Shown: positions 18,487 to 27,462 of the stretch, piece after piece | Layout: every line of letters begins with the position of its first letter | Position numbering within the stretch: the first letter of the stretch is position 1 | Origin: UKL13-2 sp038321965 | Lineage (GTDB): Bacteria > Pseudomonadota > Gammaproteobacteria > Burkholderiales > Usitatibacteraceae | Length of the DNA: 64,000 nucleotides | NCBI GenBank assembly: GCA_038321965.1 | Contig: JBBQFL010000004.1 | Span: forward strand, 112,231 to 176,230 | Direction of reading: 5' to 3' | Program-made: the position numbers and the translations under genes | Notes under the pieces: model-generated | Databases searched by the model: none | The model's input: the letters and a program-made list of their open reading frames with translations, nothing else | Told to the model about the DNA's origin: nothing

Positions 18487-20322
18487 TTGAAACCGACTGA
18501 TATTCGTCAGGCGAATTACTTCCACAAGGTCGTGGATTGTCAATGGGCATGCCCTGCCCACACCCCCGTTCCCGAATACATCCGCATGATCGCCGCCGGC
18601 CGCTACGGCGACGCCTACATGGTCAATTGGCAATCGAATGTGTTCCCCGGCATTCTTGGTCGAACCTGTGATCGGCCGTGCGAGCCGGCCTGTCGGCGCG
18701 GTCGGGTGGAGGAAAACAATGGCGACAAGCCTGAACCCGTCGCCATCTGCCGCCTCAAACGCGTCGCAGCCGATTTGAAAGAGGACATACGCGAACGACT
18801 GCCCAAGCCGGCAGCAAAGAAAAACGGCCGGCGTGTCGCCTGCATTGGCGCCGGGCCTGCATCGCTTACGGTGGCACGTGACTTGCTGCCACTGGGCTAT
18901 GAGGTGGTTGTGTACGACGGTGACGCACGCGCCGGCGGCATGATCCGCACCCAGATACCACGGTTCCGCTTGCCTGAATCGGTGATCGATGAAGAGGTCG
19001 GGTACGTATTGGACCTTGGCGCCGAATTCCGAGCGGGCGTACGCATCGACAGCTTGAAGGCGGTACTTGCCGAGGATTTTGACGCTGTATTTGTAGGCAC
19101 CGGCGCGCCGCGCGGTCGCGATCTGGATGTTCCCGGGCGCCGGGAGGCCGCAGCCAATATACACATCGGCATTGACTGGCTATCGTCGGTTTCATTCGGG
19201 CACATCGAAAAGATTGGCAAACGCGTCATCGTACTGGGAGGTGGCAATACCGCCATGGACTGTTGCCGTTCCTCACGCCGCCTCGGAGGCGACGATGTCA
19301 AGGTGATCGTGCGCTCAGGGTTTGATGAAATGAAAGCGTCGCCCTGGGAAAAAGAAGATGCGCAGCACGAGGGCATTCCAATCATCAACTTTCATGTCCC
19401 CAAGGCGTTTACTACTGAAAACAGCAAGCTAACGGGGGTAACGTTCGAAATCGTTGAAGCCAAATACGACGACAAGGGCAGGCGGTCGTTAGTGCCATCA
19501 GGTCAGCCCGATGTGCACGTCCCCTGCGACGATGTGCTCGTTGCCATCGGTCAGGAAAACTCGTTCCCCTGGATCGAACGCGACATTGGACTGGACTTCG
19601 ACAAATGGGGCATGCCCGTCGTCGACAAGGTGACCATGCAAGCCAGCCTGCCAAAGGTATTCTTCGGTGGTGACGCAGCGTTCGGCCCCAAGAACATTAT
19701 CTGGGCCGTTGCGCATGGCCACGAGGCGGCCATCTCAATCGACAAGTTTTGCCAGTCCGAGAATGTTGAGATTCGTCCACAACCCATGATGAATTTGCTA
19801 AGCCAAAAAATGGGCATTCACGAGTGGAGTTATGACAATGCCATCACCGGAGATTTGCGCTACAAGGTGCCGCTGAAAGATGTGTCGATCGCACTAAAAA
19901 GCATCAAGGTCGAAGTCGAGCTGGGCTTCGACGCCAAGCTGGGGTACAAGGAAGCGCAACGCTGCCTCAATTGTGACGTGCAGACGGTATTCAACAATGC
20001 ACAATGCATCGAATGCGATGCGTGCGTGGATATTTGCCCGATGGACTGCATCACCTTTACCGCCGACGGTGAAGAGAGCGAATTGCGCGCGCGTTTAACG
20101 GCGCCGGCACTTAATCTCACCCAGGATCTATACGTTGCCGCAGGGCTTAAGACCGGACGCATCATGGCCAAGGACGAGGATGTTTGCCTGCATTGCGGCC
20201 TGTGTGCCGAGCGTTGCCCGACTGGCGCCTGGGACATGCAGAAGTCACTGATCGAGATGATGCACGCTGGAGGCCATCGACCGCGGCCACAGTTTGAAAA
20301 ATTGCCGGAGGCTGCAGAATGA
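18487..20322 (+). CDS. korC: KorC-like FAD/NADPH-binding subunit of 2-oxoacid:NADP oxidoreductase
   Basis: 611 residues. The TTG start at 18487 is set by a strong AAGGAG at 18473-18478. The N-terminus is GltD-like, with Fe-S cysteines (CQWACPAHTP, TCDRPCEPACRRG). A FAD Rossmann motif follows (VACIGAGPASLTVARDL), then an NADPH Rossmann motif (VIVLGGGNTAMDCCR). The C-terminus has two ferredoxin-type clusters, CIECDACVDICP and CLHCGLCAERCP. In Azoarcus/Thauera the third Kor subunit passes electrons between ferredoxin-type clusters and NADP; the same role fits here. Its stop overlaps the korA start (ATGA), so it is the first gene of a coupled three-gene operon. A general glutamate-synthase-like role is less likely given that context. 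Confidence 0.82.
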   Translation: MKPTDIRQANYFHKVVDCQWACPAHTPVPEYIRMIAAGRYGDAYMVNWQSNVFPGILGRTCDRPCEPACRRGRVEENNGDKPEPVAICRLKRVAADLKEDIRERLPKPAAKKNGRRVACIGAGPASLTVARDLLPLGYEVVVYDGDARAGGMIRTQIPRFRLPESVIDEEVGYVLDLGAEFRAGVRIDSLKAVLAEDFDAVFVGTGAPRGRDLDVPGRREAAANIHIGIDWLSSVSFGHIEKIGKRVIVLGGGNTAMDCCRSSRRLGGDDVKVIVRSGFDEMKASPWEKEDAQHEGIPIINFHVPKAFTTENSKLTGVTFEIVEAKYDDKGRRSLVPSGQPDVHVPCDDVLVAIGQENSFPWIERDIGLDFDKWGMPVVDKVTMQASLPKVFFGGDAAFGPKNIIWAVAHGHEAAISIDKFCQSENVEIRPQPMMNLLSQKMGIHEWSYDNAITGDLRYKVPLKDVSIALKSIKVEVELGFDAKLGYKEAQRCLNCDVQTVFNNAQCIECDACVDICPMDCITFTADGEESELRARLTAPALNLTQDLYVAAGLKTGRIMAKDEDVCLHCGLCAERCPTGAWDMQKSLIEMMHAGGHRPRPQFEKLPEAAE

Positions 20323-22184
20323 GCATGCATGCAATCGAAGCGGTCAACGATTTTGTGATCAAGTTTGCCAACGTCAACGGTTCCGGCTCTGCATCGGCAA
20401 ATACGTTATTCGCAAAATCAATCCTGCGCATGGGCGTACCAGTGTCGCCGCGAAATATTTTCCCGTCCAATATCCAGGGCTTGCCGACCTGGTACGAAGT
20501 TCGCGTCACCCAGGACGGCTATTTGGCCCGTCGCGGTGGCTGTGACTTCATGGTGGCAATGAATCCCCAGACCTGGGACAAGGATGTTGCCGAGATTGAA
20601 TCCGGCGGCTATCTGTTCTACGACTCAACACGTCAAATGCCGCAGTCGAAATTCCGCACTGATATCCATGTGATCGGCATTCCGCTCACCGAAATCGTCA
20701 ACGCGGCATACACCGATCCGCGTCAGCGCCAGTTGTTCAAGAACATCATCTATGTCGGTGCCCTGTCGGCCCTGCTCGATGTCGAAGTCGCGGTGATTGA
20801 GCAACTCATCGCCGAGCAGTACAAGGGCAAGGAGAAATTGCTCGCACCCAATATTGCGGCGCTGCACATGGGCCGCGACTACGCGATCGCGCACCTCAAC
20901 TGCAATATCGGCCTGAAAGTGAAACGTGCCGACAATGTGGGTGACCGGATATTTGTCGAGGGCAATAGCGCGGCCGCACTCGGCGCTGTTTATGGCGGCG
21001 CCACGGTGGCGGCCTGGTATCCGATCACGCCCTCCTCTTCGCTCGCGGAAGCGTTCGCCAAACATTGCAAGAAATTCCGCACCGCCGAGGATGGCAAGGC
21101 TAAATATGCAATCGTGCAGGCCGAGGACGAACTGGCATCGATCGGCATGGTCATCGGCGCGGCGTGGAATGGCGCACGGGCGTTCACCGCCACTTCCGGC
21201 CCTGGTATTTCTCTCATGCAGGAGTTCTTGGGCCTGGCTTATTTTGCGGAAATTCCGTCGGTCATATTCGACGTTCAGCGCGCCGGCCCATCCACCGGAA
21301 TGCCCACCCGCACCCAGCAATCTGACGTACTCAGTTGTGCCTATGCATCCCACGGCGACACCAAGCACGTATTGCTGTTCCCAGAAGACCCCTACGAGAG
21401 TTTCAAGTTTGGTGCGGAAGCATTCAATCTTGCTGACCGCCTGCAAACGCCGATTTTTGTGATGCTGGACTTGGACATTGGCATGAACGAAAGGTTGTGC
21501 AAGCCTTTCGATTGGGATGACACGCAGCAAATGGATCGCGGCAAGGTGATGACCGCGGAAGAGTTGGACGCAGGCAAAGACTTCGGTCGCTATCTTGACG
21601 TCGATGGTGACGGTATTCCCTACCGCACCTACCCTGGCACGCATCCGACCAAGGGCAGCTACTTCACCCGCGGTACCAGCCGTGATCGCTATGCGCGTTA
21701 CACCGAGGACGGTGATGCCTACGTCGACAATATGCATCGTCTGTTGCGAAAATTTGAGACGGCCAAGGACATTGTGCCCAAGCCGATCACCACCAAAGCG
21801 GCGCATTCCACGCGCTATGGCGCTATTTACTACGGCTCCACCAGCCCTGCCCTTCATGAAGCGCTGGATATGCTCAATGAAGCCGGCTTGCATTTGGATG
21901 CCATGCGCGTACGGGCATTTCCGTTTTGCGACGAAGTACTTGACTTCATCCACGCGCACGACGAAGTTTTCGTGGTGGAACAAAACCGCGACGCGCAACT
22001 AAGAACACTACTAATCAACGAAGGTGCGATCAATCCTGCGGTCGTCACACCAGTGCTGCACTACGACGGGACGCCGATCACGGCACGGTTTATCGTCAAT
22101 GAAATATCAGAGCGACTAAAAACGTTGCACGTTGCGCCCTTGCATGCCGTGCCCAGTAAACGCGTCGGCCAGGAAATCAAATGA
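20319..22184 (+). CDS. korA: 2-oxoacid:acceptor oxidoreductase, fused gamma-alpha subunit
   Basis: 621 residues. The N-terminal ~190 residues form the gamma (POR/KOR gamma) domain (FVIKFANVNGSGSASANTLF). It is followed by the pyrimidine-binding alpha domain (GNSAAALGAVYGGATVAAWYPITPSSSLAEAF; GPGISLMQEFLGLAYFAEIP) and a transketolase-C-like end. With KorB it decarboxylates a 2-oxoacid (2-oxoglutarate in the best-known relatives) to the acyl-CoA with reduction of Fe-S clusters. ATGA overlaps at both ends (with korC and korB) give translational coupling. The substrate is inferred from the KorCAB gene arrangement, not from the sequence. Confidence 0.88.
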   Translation: MSMHAIEAVNDFVIKFANVNGSGSASANTLFAKSILRMGVPVSPRNIFPSNIQGLPTWYEVRVTQDGYLARRGGCDFMVAMNPQTWDKDVAEIESGGYLFYDSTRQMPQSKFRTDIHVIGIPLTEIVNAAYTDPRQRQLFKNIIYVGALSALLDVEVAVIEQLIAEQYKGKEKLLAPNIAALHMGRDYAIAHLNCNIGLKVKRADNVGDRIFVEGNSAAALGAVYGGATVAAWYPITPSSSLAEAFAKHCKKFRTAEDGKAKYAIVQAEDELASIGMVIGAAWNGARAFTATSGPGISLMQEFLGLAYFAEIPSVIFDVQRAGPSTGMPTRTQQSDVLSCAYASHGDTKHVLLFPEDPYESFKFGAEAFNLADRLQTPIFVMLDLDIGMNERLCKPFDWDDTQQMDRGKVMTAEELDAGKDFGRYLDVDGDGIPYRTYPGTHPTKGSYFTRGTSRDRYARYTEDGDAYVDNMHRLLRKFETAKDIVPKPITTKAAHSTRYGAIYYGSTSPALHEALDMLNEAGLHLDAMRVRAFPFCDEVLDFIHAHDEVFVVEQNRDAQLRTLLINEGAINPAVVTPVLHYDGTPITARFIVNEISERLKTLHVAPLHAVPSKRVGQEIK

Positions 22185-23236
22185 CCTATCTTGCCAAGCC
22201 CAAACTACATCACCCAAGCCTAACGCGTAACAAGCTGGGCTACACCCGGCGTGACTACGAAGGTGCCATCTCGACGCTCTGCGCCGGCTGCGGGCACGAC
22301 TCCATCAGCGCCGCGATCATTCAAGCGTGTTACGAGCTCGATCTGCCACCCCACCGCATCGCCAAACTCTCGGGTATCGGCTGCTCATCGAAAACACCTA
22401 CCTATTTTCTCGGCAATTCGCATGGATTTAACACCGTGCATGGCCGCATGCCGTCGGTACTGACGGGCGCCAACCTGGCTAATCGCGAACTGATCTATCT
22501 GGGCGTTTCCGGCGACGGTGATTCGGCTTCGATCGGCCTCGGGCAGTTTGCCCATGTGATGCGACGCGGCGTGAACATGACCTATATCGTCGAAAACAAC
22601 GGCGTTTACGGACTGACCAAGGGACAGTTTTCAGCGACCTCGGATCGCGGCTCCAAGAGTAAGCGCGGCGCGATCAATGCCGATGAAGCGATCGACCTGG
22701 TCGGGCTGGCCATGCAACTGGGGGCGACCTACATCGGACGCAGCTTTTCCGGTGACAAGGAGCAACTGGTGCCGCTGATCCAAGGCGCCATCCTGCATCA
22801 GGGCGCGGCATTTATTGACGTCATTTCCCCTTGTGTGGCCTTCAATAATCATGAGGGCTCCACCAAAAGCTATGACTATGTTCGTGAGCACAACGAAGCG
22901 GTGAACAATCTTGATGTCATCAAGTTTCGCGATGAAATCACCACCAGCTACGCGCCAGGGACGTTACAGGAGGTGCGCCAACACGATGGATCAGTTCTGC
23001 GCTTACGCAAGCTTCACGAAAATTATGATCCCACCGATCGCATTGCCGCGATGAACCATCTGAACGAGAGCAGCGCAAATCATGAAATTGCGACTGGATT
23101 ACTGTTCGTGGACGGTGAACCAAGCGATTTGCATGCGGCAGCAAATACTGTCGACACCCCGTTGAACATGCTCGATAACAACGCGCTCATCCCGGGGTCG
23201 GCCGCACTGGCAAAACTGAACGCGTCGCTGCGCTAG
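22181..23236 (+). CDS. korB: 2-oxoacid:acceptor oxidoreductase, beta subunit (TPP-binding)
   Basis: 351 residues. The TPP-binding motif is GDGDSASIGLGQF followed by ENNGVYGLTKGQ. Fe-S cysteines are visible in TLCAGCGHDS, GIGCSS and SPCVAFN. It pairs with KorA to form the catalytic thiamine-dependent core in the cytoplasm. ATG 22181 overlaps the korA stop by 4 bp. The stop is 19 bp from the convergent hypothetical gene at 23256; no strong hairpin terminator is visible between them. Confidence 0.9.
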   Translation: MTYLAKPKLHHPSLTRNKLGYTRRDYEGAISTLCAGCGHDSISAAIIQACYELDLPPHRIAKLSGIGCSSKTPTYFLGNSHGFNTVHGRMPSVLTGANLANRELIYLGVSGDGDSASIGLGQFAHVMRRGVNMTYIVENNGVYGLTKGQFSATSDRGSKSKRGAINADEAIDLVGLAMQLGATYIGRSFSGDKEQLVPLIQGAILHQGAAFIDVISPCVAFNNHEGSTKSYDYVREHNEAVNNLDVIKFRDEITTSYAPGTLQEVRQHDGSVLRLRKLHENYDPTDRIAAMNHLNESSANHEIATGLLFVDGEPSDLHAAANTVDTPLNMLDNNALIPGSAALAKLNASLR

Positions 23237-23255
23237 GGCTAAGCCAATACCAAGA

Positions 23256-23564
23256 CTACTTGGTCGTCCAAGCGTCGAAATCGAGTTTGTTAGCGTCAAA
23301 AGCTGCGTGCTGAGGTGCCGCACTCGCCTTCACTTCATTTTCATGTTTCTGAAACGCCTCCGCGAGCTTGAAGCTGATCTTGGCAAGGCTCTCGGGACTC
23401 GCCGTGATTTTGGCGGCTGCATCTGCAACAACAATCGCGTCGCTGGCCAGCTTGATGTAAATCTGCACCGCCATATCACGAACAGAGTCGTTTTCGGATT
23501 TGCTCTTGCCGGGGATGGGGGCGCTGGTGGGCGCTGGGGTGCTGCTACTGGCGTGGCCGGACAT
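23256..23564 (-). CDS. Small hypothetical protein, Ser/Thr/Pro-rich N-terminus
   Basis: 102 residues from ATG 23564. The N-terminal ~25 residues are low-complexity Ser/Thr/Pro/Lys. The rest looks helical and Ala-rich, with no membrane segment, Cys motif or recognised domain (for example DMAVQIYIKLASDAIVVADA and LAKISFKLAEAFQKHENE). Good codon structure and the clean spacing to korB support a real gene. Function unknown. Confidence 0.55.
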   Translation of the reverse strand: MSGHASSSTPAPTSAPIPGKSKSENDSVRDMAVQIYIKLASDAIVVADAAAKITASPESLAKISFKLAEAFQKHENEVKASAAPQHAAFDANKLDFDAWTTK

Positions 23565-23701
23565 AGTCGCTTTCTCGATCTAAAAACAGTGTTAATCGTA
23601 CGCTGAATGCGTTGCGACGCGCAAACTTTCGAAGCGATTAGTGTCGTGAAAAGGTAAAATTTCGAAAACTGCTCAGGGCGCACCAGCGTGTCGGCCACCT
23701 G

Positions 23702-24757
23702 TCAACGGTTCTTGATTTCACTCACCCAATCAGCGGGTACGGCGAAGTTCAGGTTTTGTCCCGTACGTGTCTGAAAGGTTACGATACCGATCAGTTTCCC
23801 GGATGTGTCAAACAGCCCGCCGCCACTGGAGCCCGGCGAAACTGGCGCGGAGGTTTGTATCACCCTGCCACCCTGCATCTCGCGCAGTGCCGAAACGATG
23901 CCATCACTAATTGTCAGGTCCAGCCCTTGCGGCGCGCCGATGGCAAATACCCGCTGGCCGACACGCACAGTTTCAATGCTGCCAATCGACACCGATGGTG
24001 CGCTGAATCCGCTGACACTGAGGCGGCACAAATCGCGCTCTTCATCTGCGACGTCTACTGAAGCCGAATAGCTGGCGCCGCCGACCTTCACTTCGAGCGA
24101 CTCCCCACGCAGTGCGACATGACAATTGGTGACGACCATACCAGACCCGATCACCACGCCGCTGCCCGTGGACGTGATCTCTCCCCCGGCGTTGGCTACA
24201 TTGATTCGTACAACGCTGCCGGATACGTTTGCAAAAACATCTTCGGCTGACCGCCCGTCTGCTGCTGCCGCGCTAGACCCGTCCGGTTTACGCGCCGTGC
24301 TTTGGGTTCCGGCGTCGTTGCTTCGCCCGGAGGCAACTGCCGCCGGGTTACCAGTAGCACTGGAAGCCAGCTCGGAGGGCTGCGGTCCACCGCTGGCATC
24401 GCGTTTTCCCGACCGAATCCACATGGTGATTGCTAATAGTATCAATACCAATACAAGCGCCTTCACCCAGATCCTGTCCCAAATTCGTGACAGCAGCGAG
24501 CCTCCATCTTCGTCCACCGCTTCGTAAGTAATCTGCGGTGTGGTGCGCCTGAGGGACAAGTCATATGTCATGCGCTGCATCGGGTCGGTAAGAACTTCGT
24601 AAGCTCTGCGCAAATGCGCCTTCGCATCTGGGGACGCGTCAGGATCGCGTGCCACCGCTTCCAGAGAACGCTGATAGGCGAGCGCAATTTCCTCACGTTT
24701 GGCGTCCTCCGAGATATCGAGCAAATCGTAATGTGAGCGTTGTTGCGGTGATTTCAT
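23702..24757 (-). CDS. Membrane-anchored J-domain-like and trypsin-like serine protease fusion
   Basis: 351 residues from ATG 24757; a TTG at 24778 overlapping the upstream stop is the alternative start. Residues ~1-70 match a J domain (SHYDLLDISEDAKREEIALAY, LRRAYEVLTDP), but the HPD triad reads DPD, so Hsp70 stimulation is doubtful. A single membrane segment follows (ALVLVLILLAITMWI), then a low-complexity linker and a trypsin/HtrA-like domain with an intact triad: His in VTNCHVA, Asp in EERDLCRL, Ser in SPGSSGGGLFD. There is no PDZ domain. The protease should face the periplasm and the J-like part the cytoplasm. It is the third gene of a leftward cluster with the methyltransferase and Lys-rich gene upstream. 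Confidence 0.8.
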   Translation of the reverse strand: MKSPQQRSHYDLLDISEDAKREEIALAYQRSLEAVARDPDASPDAKAHLRRAYEVLTDPMQRMTYDLSLRRTTPQITYEAVDEDGGSLLSRIWDRIWVKALVLVLILLAITMWIRSGKRDASGGPQPSELASSATGNPAAVASGRSNDAGTQSTARKPDGSSAAAADGRSAEDVFANVSGSVVRINVANAGGEITSTGSGVVIGSGMVVTNCHVALRGESLEVKVGGASYSASVDVADEERDLCRLSVSGFSAPSVSIGSIETVRVGQRVFAIGAPQGLDLTISDGIVSALREMQGGRVIQTSAPVSPGSSGGGLFDTSGKLIGIVTFQTRTGQNLNFAVPADWVSEIKNR

Positions 24758-24774
24758 CTGCGTCGCTTGGGTTG

Positions 24775-25683
24775 TCAAGCTGCCGTGCTGGCAAACCTGT
24801 TGCGCATTTCTCCAAGACCCAGTGTGCTGAGCACTTCCTCCAGCCGTTCGGCGGGCCGCTTACGCGGCAGATCTTTAAACGTGGCGACGATAAGCTCATT
24901 TTTCATCGAGTGCTCCCAGCCGACCAACTCAGTGACCGTGACCTGGTAGCCGTGGGCTTCAAGCTGCAGGCAACGCAACACATTGGTAATCTGGCTGCCG
25001 AATTCCCTGGTGTGTAACGGATGTCGCCATATTTCCGTCAATGCGTTCTTGGCCAGATCACTACTCTTGTTTTTTCTGAATATGCCAGCAATTTCCGCCT
25101 GACAGCATGGCACCAGCACGATAAATCTGGCGCGTCTGGCGAGCGCGAATTTGATTGCATCATCGGTTGCGGTGTCACAAGCATGTAATGCGGTAACAAC
25201 ATCCACGGTGGCCGGTATTTGATCCGACAAGATCGCCTGTGCGACCGACAAATTCAGAAACGTCATGTTAGAAAATGCCAGCCTTGCCGCGAGCTCACGT
25301 GACTTCTCGACTAAAGACTCGCGCGTCTCGATACCAAATATTCGGTGATCGGCGACGACGTTCTTGAAAAACAAATCGTAGAGAATGAAGCCAAGATACG
25401 ACTTCCCTGAACCGTGGTCCACCAACTGAATATCCGGGTGCTGCAGGCGAATTTCCTGCAAAAGCGGTTCGATGAATCGAACCAGGTGACTCACTTGCTT
25501 TAGCTTGCGGCGGCTGTCCTGATTCACTTTGCCATCCGCCGTCAGGATATGAAGCTCTTTCAGCAGTTCAATTGACTGCCCTGGTCGAATGTCGAGTTGA
25601 TCGTTGACCGATTTGTGCGCGATGGCCGGTTGACGAATGCGACTAGCCTGTTTGGGTTCAGCCCGTGACGAAGTCGAACCCAT
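24775..25683 (-). CDS. SAM-dependent methyltransferase, METTL25-like (Methyltransf_32)
   Basis: 302 residues. The SAM motif I region is IQLVDHGSGKSYLGFILYDLF, followed by the family markers VVTALHACDTATDDAI and VLVPCCQAEI. This pattern fits the Methyltransf_32 group, which includes eukaryotic METTL25/RRNAD1 relatives; the bacterial substrate is not known. ATG 25683 lies 26 bp after the stop of the small Lys-rich gene, and its own stop overlaps the possible TTG start of the protease gene, so the three probably form one transcript. Confidence 0.75.
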   Translation of the reverse strand: MGSTSSRAEPKQASRIRQPAIAHKSVNDQLDIRPGQSIELLKELHILTADGKVNQDSRRKLKQVSHLVRFIEPLLQEIRLQHPDIQLVDHGSGKSYLGFILYDLFFKNVVADHRIFGIETRESLVEKSRELAARLAFSNMTFLNLSVAQAILSDQIPATVDVVTALHACDTATDDAIKFALARRARFIVLVPCCQAEIAGIFRKNKSSDLAKNALTEIWRHPLHTREFGSQITNVLRCLQLEAHGYQVTVTELVGWEHSMKNELIVATFKDLPRKRPAERLEEVLSTLGLGEMRNRFASTAA

Positions 25684-25709
25684 ATTGGCTAAGCGTCAAG
25701 CTGATGCCA

Positions 25710-25880
25710 TCAGGCAGCCGGCTTGTCCTCAGCGGGCGCTTCAACCGATGCGTCCGACTCAGCCGCCGCGCTCTCGTCGGGACTCCCCGTTGCCGCTTTG
25801 CGCTGTTGTTTTTCTTCTTTTTTCGCTTTCTTTGCGAGCTCGCGCTGGCGTTTTGCAAAATTATAGTTTGGCTTGACCAA
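25710..25880 (-). CDS. Small lysine-rich conserved protein (56 aa, TTG start)
   Basis: Found by reading the minus strand; it is shorter than usual ORF cut-offs. The frame begins TTG 25880, preceded by an AGAAAGGA ribosome binding site 7 bp upstream and an in-frame TAG two codons before, which leaves TTG as the only sensible start. The product begins LVKPNYNFAKRQRELAKKAK, continues with a Lys/Glu/Gln stretch and ends in an acidic Ala/Glu/Pro tail. Proteins starting VKPNYxFAKRQRxLAKK are, to my knowledge, common small hypotheticals in betaproteobacteria. The charge pattern suggests nucleic-acid or ribosome binding, but no function is known. Confidence 0.75.
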   Translation of the reverse strand: MVKPNYNFAKRQRELAKKAKKEEKQQRKAATGSPDESAAAESDASVEAPAEDKPAA

Positions 25881-26012
25881 TTGCTAGTCCTTTCTGGGTG
25901 ATCACGTCGTGAGGCCGGCAGGTGCAATATGGTCCTGCTCTCGTCACAGTTCCGATTCTAGCCTAATCGCAATGTGAAAATTCGCGAAAGCGTCGCTGAA
26001 ATCACCGTTGTC

Positions 26013-26735
26013 TCATTCGTTGATACTTGCCATGGCCAGTTCGGCGCCAGACAACCATTGCCAATGTCCCTCTGCCAGATCAGGCGGCAGCAGCAATTTG
26101 CCGACTTTGCTGCGATGCAGTCGATCGACGTGATTTCCGACCGCGGCCAGCATACGTTTTACTTGATGATACTTACCGGAAATGAGGGTGAGCTGAATCT
26201 CGTTTGGTGCGGTCACCGCACAAGCCAGGGCGCGCACCGGCTCGGGGCTGTCATCGAGGACAACGCCAGCGAGCAGGCGGCCCACCTGTTCGGGTGTAAC
26301 TGCGTCGCTGGCCGTCACGTCGTAGACCTTGGGCACTTCGTGTTTGGGCGAGGTCATGCGGTGGATGAACTGGCCGTCGTCTGAAAATAGCAGTAACCCG
26401 GTCGTGTCCTGATCCAACCTGCCCACGGCTTGCACGTCCCGGTTACGCAATGGCGCTGGCAGCAGGCGATAGACGCTGGAGTGCGATTTCGGTTTCTGCG
26501 AGCACTCATAGTCTGCTGGCTTGTTCAACATCAGGTAGGCCATGGCATGAAATTGCCAGGGCACACCATCAACGCGAAATTCAATGGCCTTGCCATCTTG
26601 CGGCGTGACGTCTACTTCCGCAGCGGGATCGATACAAACAGCGCCGCCAATTTCGACCTCGCCGCGTGCAATCAACAGCCGACACAGCTTGCGCGATCCG
26701 AATCCCTGGCTGAAGAGGATTTGCTCGGCCCTCAC
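26013..26735 (-). CDS. rsuA: RsuA-type 16S rRNA pseudouridine synthase
   Basis: 240 residues from GTG 26735. That GTG overlaps the TGA of the upstream methyltransferase as GTGA, which makes it the likely start; the frame is open further upstream without family similarity. An N-terminal S4 domain (AEQILFSQGFGSRKLCRLLIARGEVEI) is followed by the catalytic domain, with the nucleophile Asp in AVGRLDQDTTGLLLFSDDG and the KVYDV and GKYHQVKRMLAAVGNHV motifs. RsuA makes pseudouridine 516 in 16S rRNA. Length matches RsuA rather than the longer RluB/RluF. Confidence 0.85.
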   Translation of the reverse strand: MRAEQILFSQGFGSRKLCRLLIARGEVEIGGAVCIDPAAEVDVTPQDGKAIEFRVDGVPWQFHAMAYLMLNKPADYECSQKPKSHSSVYRLLPAPLRNRDVQAVGRLDQDTTGLLLFSDDGQFIHRMTSPKHEVPKVYDVTASDAVTPEQVGRLLAGVVLDDSPEPVRALACAVTAPNEIQLTLISGKYHQVKRMLAAVGNHVDRLHRSKVGKLLLPPDLAEGHWQWLSGAELAMASINE

Positions 26736-27355
26736 TTGCGCCAAACGCTGGCGAGCCAAGGCTGCTGGTCGCGCGGCAGACCGGCTGGCCGAAAATAGTG
26801 GGTGAGTTCGATGAAGCCTGCCTGAGACAGGAAGCGTCTCCATGTTTCTAGATCGTGATATGCGCAGTAACGGCCACGATTCCAACCCTCCGAGCCGTCG
26901 CCGTGTGGATTTGACGAAAACAGCACACCGCCCGGCTTCAGTGCCATGTGCAATTCACGGAGCACCCGAGGCAATTCCTGGCTTGGCACATGAAACAGCG
27001 AGGCATTGGCAAAAATTCCGTCGAACACGCCAGCGGGAAGATCGAGCTTGAGAAAATCCTGATGAAGCACTTCACAACCGCTGTACGTTCTCGCCATCCG
27101 GGCAAAACTTGCCGAGCCTTCCAGCCCTACCGGTCGGTGGCCGCGATCGATAAAGGACTTCAAGTCTCGTCCTGGCCCACAGCCGAAATCGAGAATCGAA
27201 AACGGCGCCACGCCTTCGATGTGAGCAAGCAGTGCTTCAACATTCTGGCTGACATCGTGGTCGCGCGTTCCTTCCCAAAAGTCCTCAGCGCGCTGGTTGT
27301 AGTGGTCCAGCGTATCGCCAGCGATTTTTTCGAGATCTTGCGGAGCGAGTTTCAT
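26732..27355 (-). CDS. Class I SAM-dependent methyltransferase
   Basis: 207 residues from ATG 27355. Motif I is SILDFGCGPGRDLKSF, motif II GLEGSASFARMAR, and the post-motif region is GIFANASLFHVPSQELPRVLRELHMALKPGGVLF, typical of Methyltransf_11/25 enzymes. The substrate cannot be read. Its 3' end overlaps rsuA by GTGA, so the two are translationally coupled. That hints at rRNA- or translation-related modification but does not prove it. Confidence 0.8.
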   Translation of the reverse strand: MKLAPQDLEKIAGDTLDHYNQRAEDFWEGTRDHDVSQNVEALLAHIEGVAPFSILDFGCGPGRDLKSFIDRGHRPVGLEGSASFARMARTYSGCEVLHQDFLKLDLPAGVFDGIFANASLFHVPSQELPRVLRELHMALKPGGVLFSSNPHGDGSEGWNRGRYCAYHDLETWRRFLSQAGFIELTHYFRPAGLPRDQQPWLASVWRK

Positions 27356-27462
27356 ATCAGAAAAATAACGTTGCCGGTGACGCGCAAAGACGAACGCAAG
27401 TGCTGGTGCACCTCGCAGGGCGAAAACGCGCTGCGAGGCGTGCGGTTACTAGTGCTCCCAAA

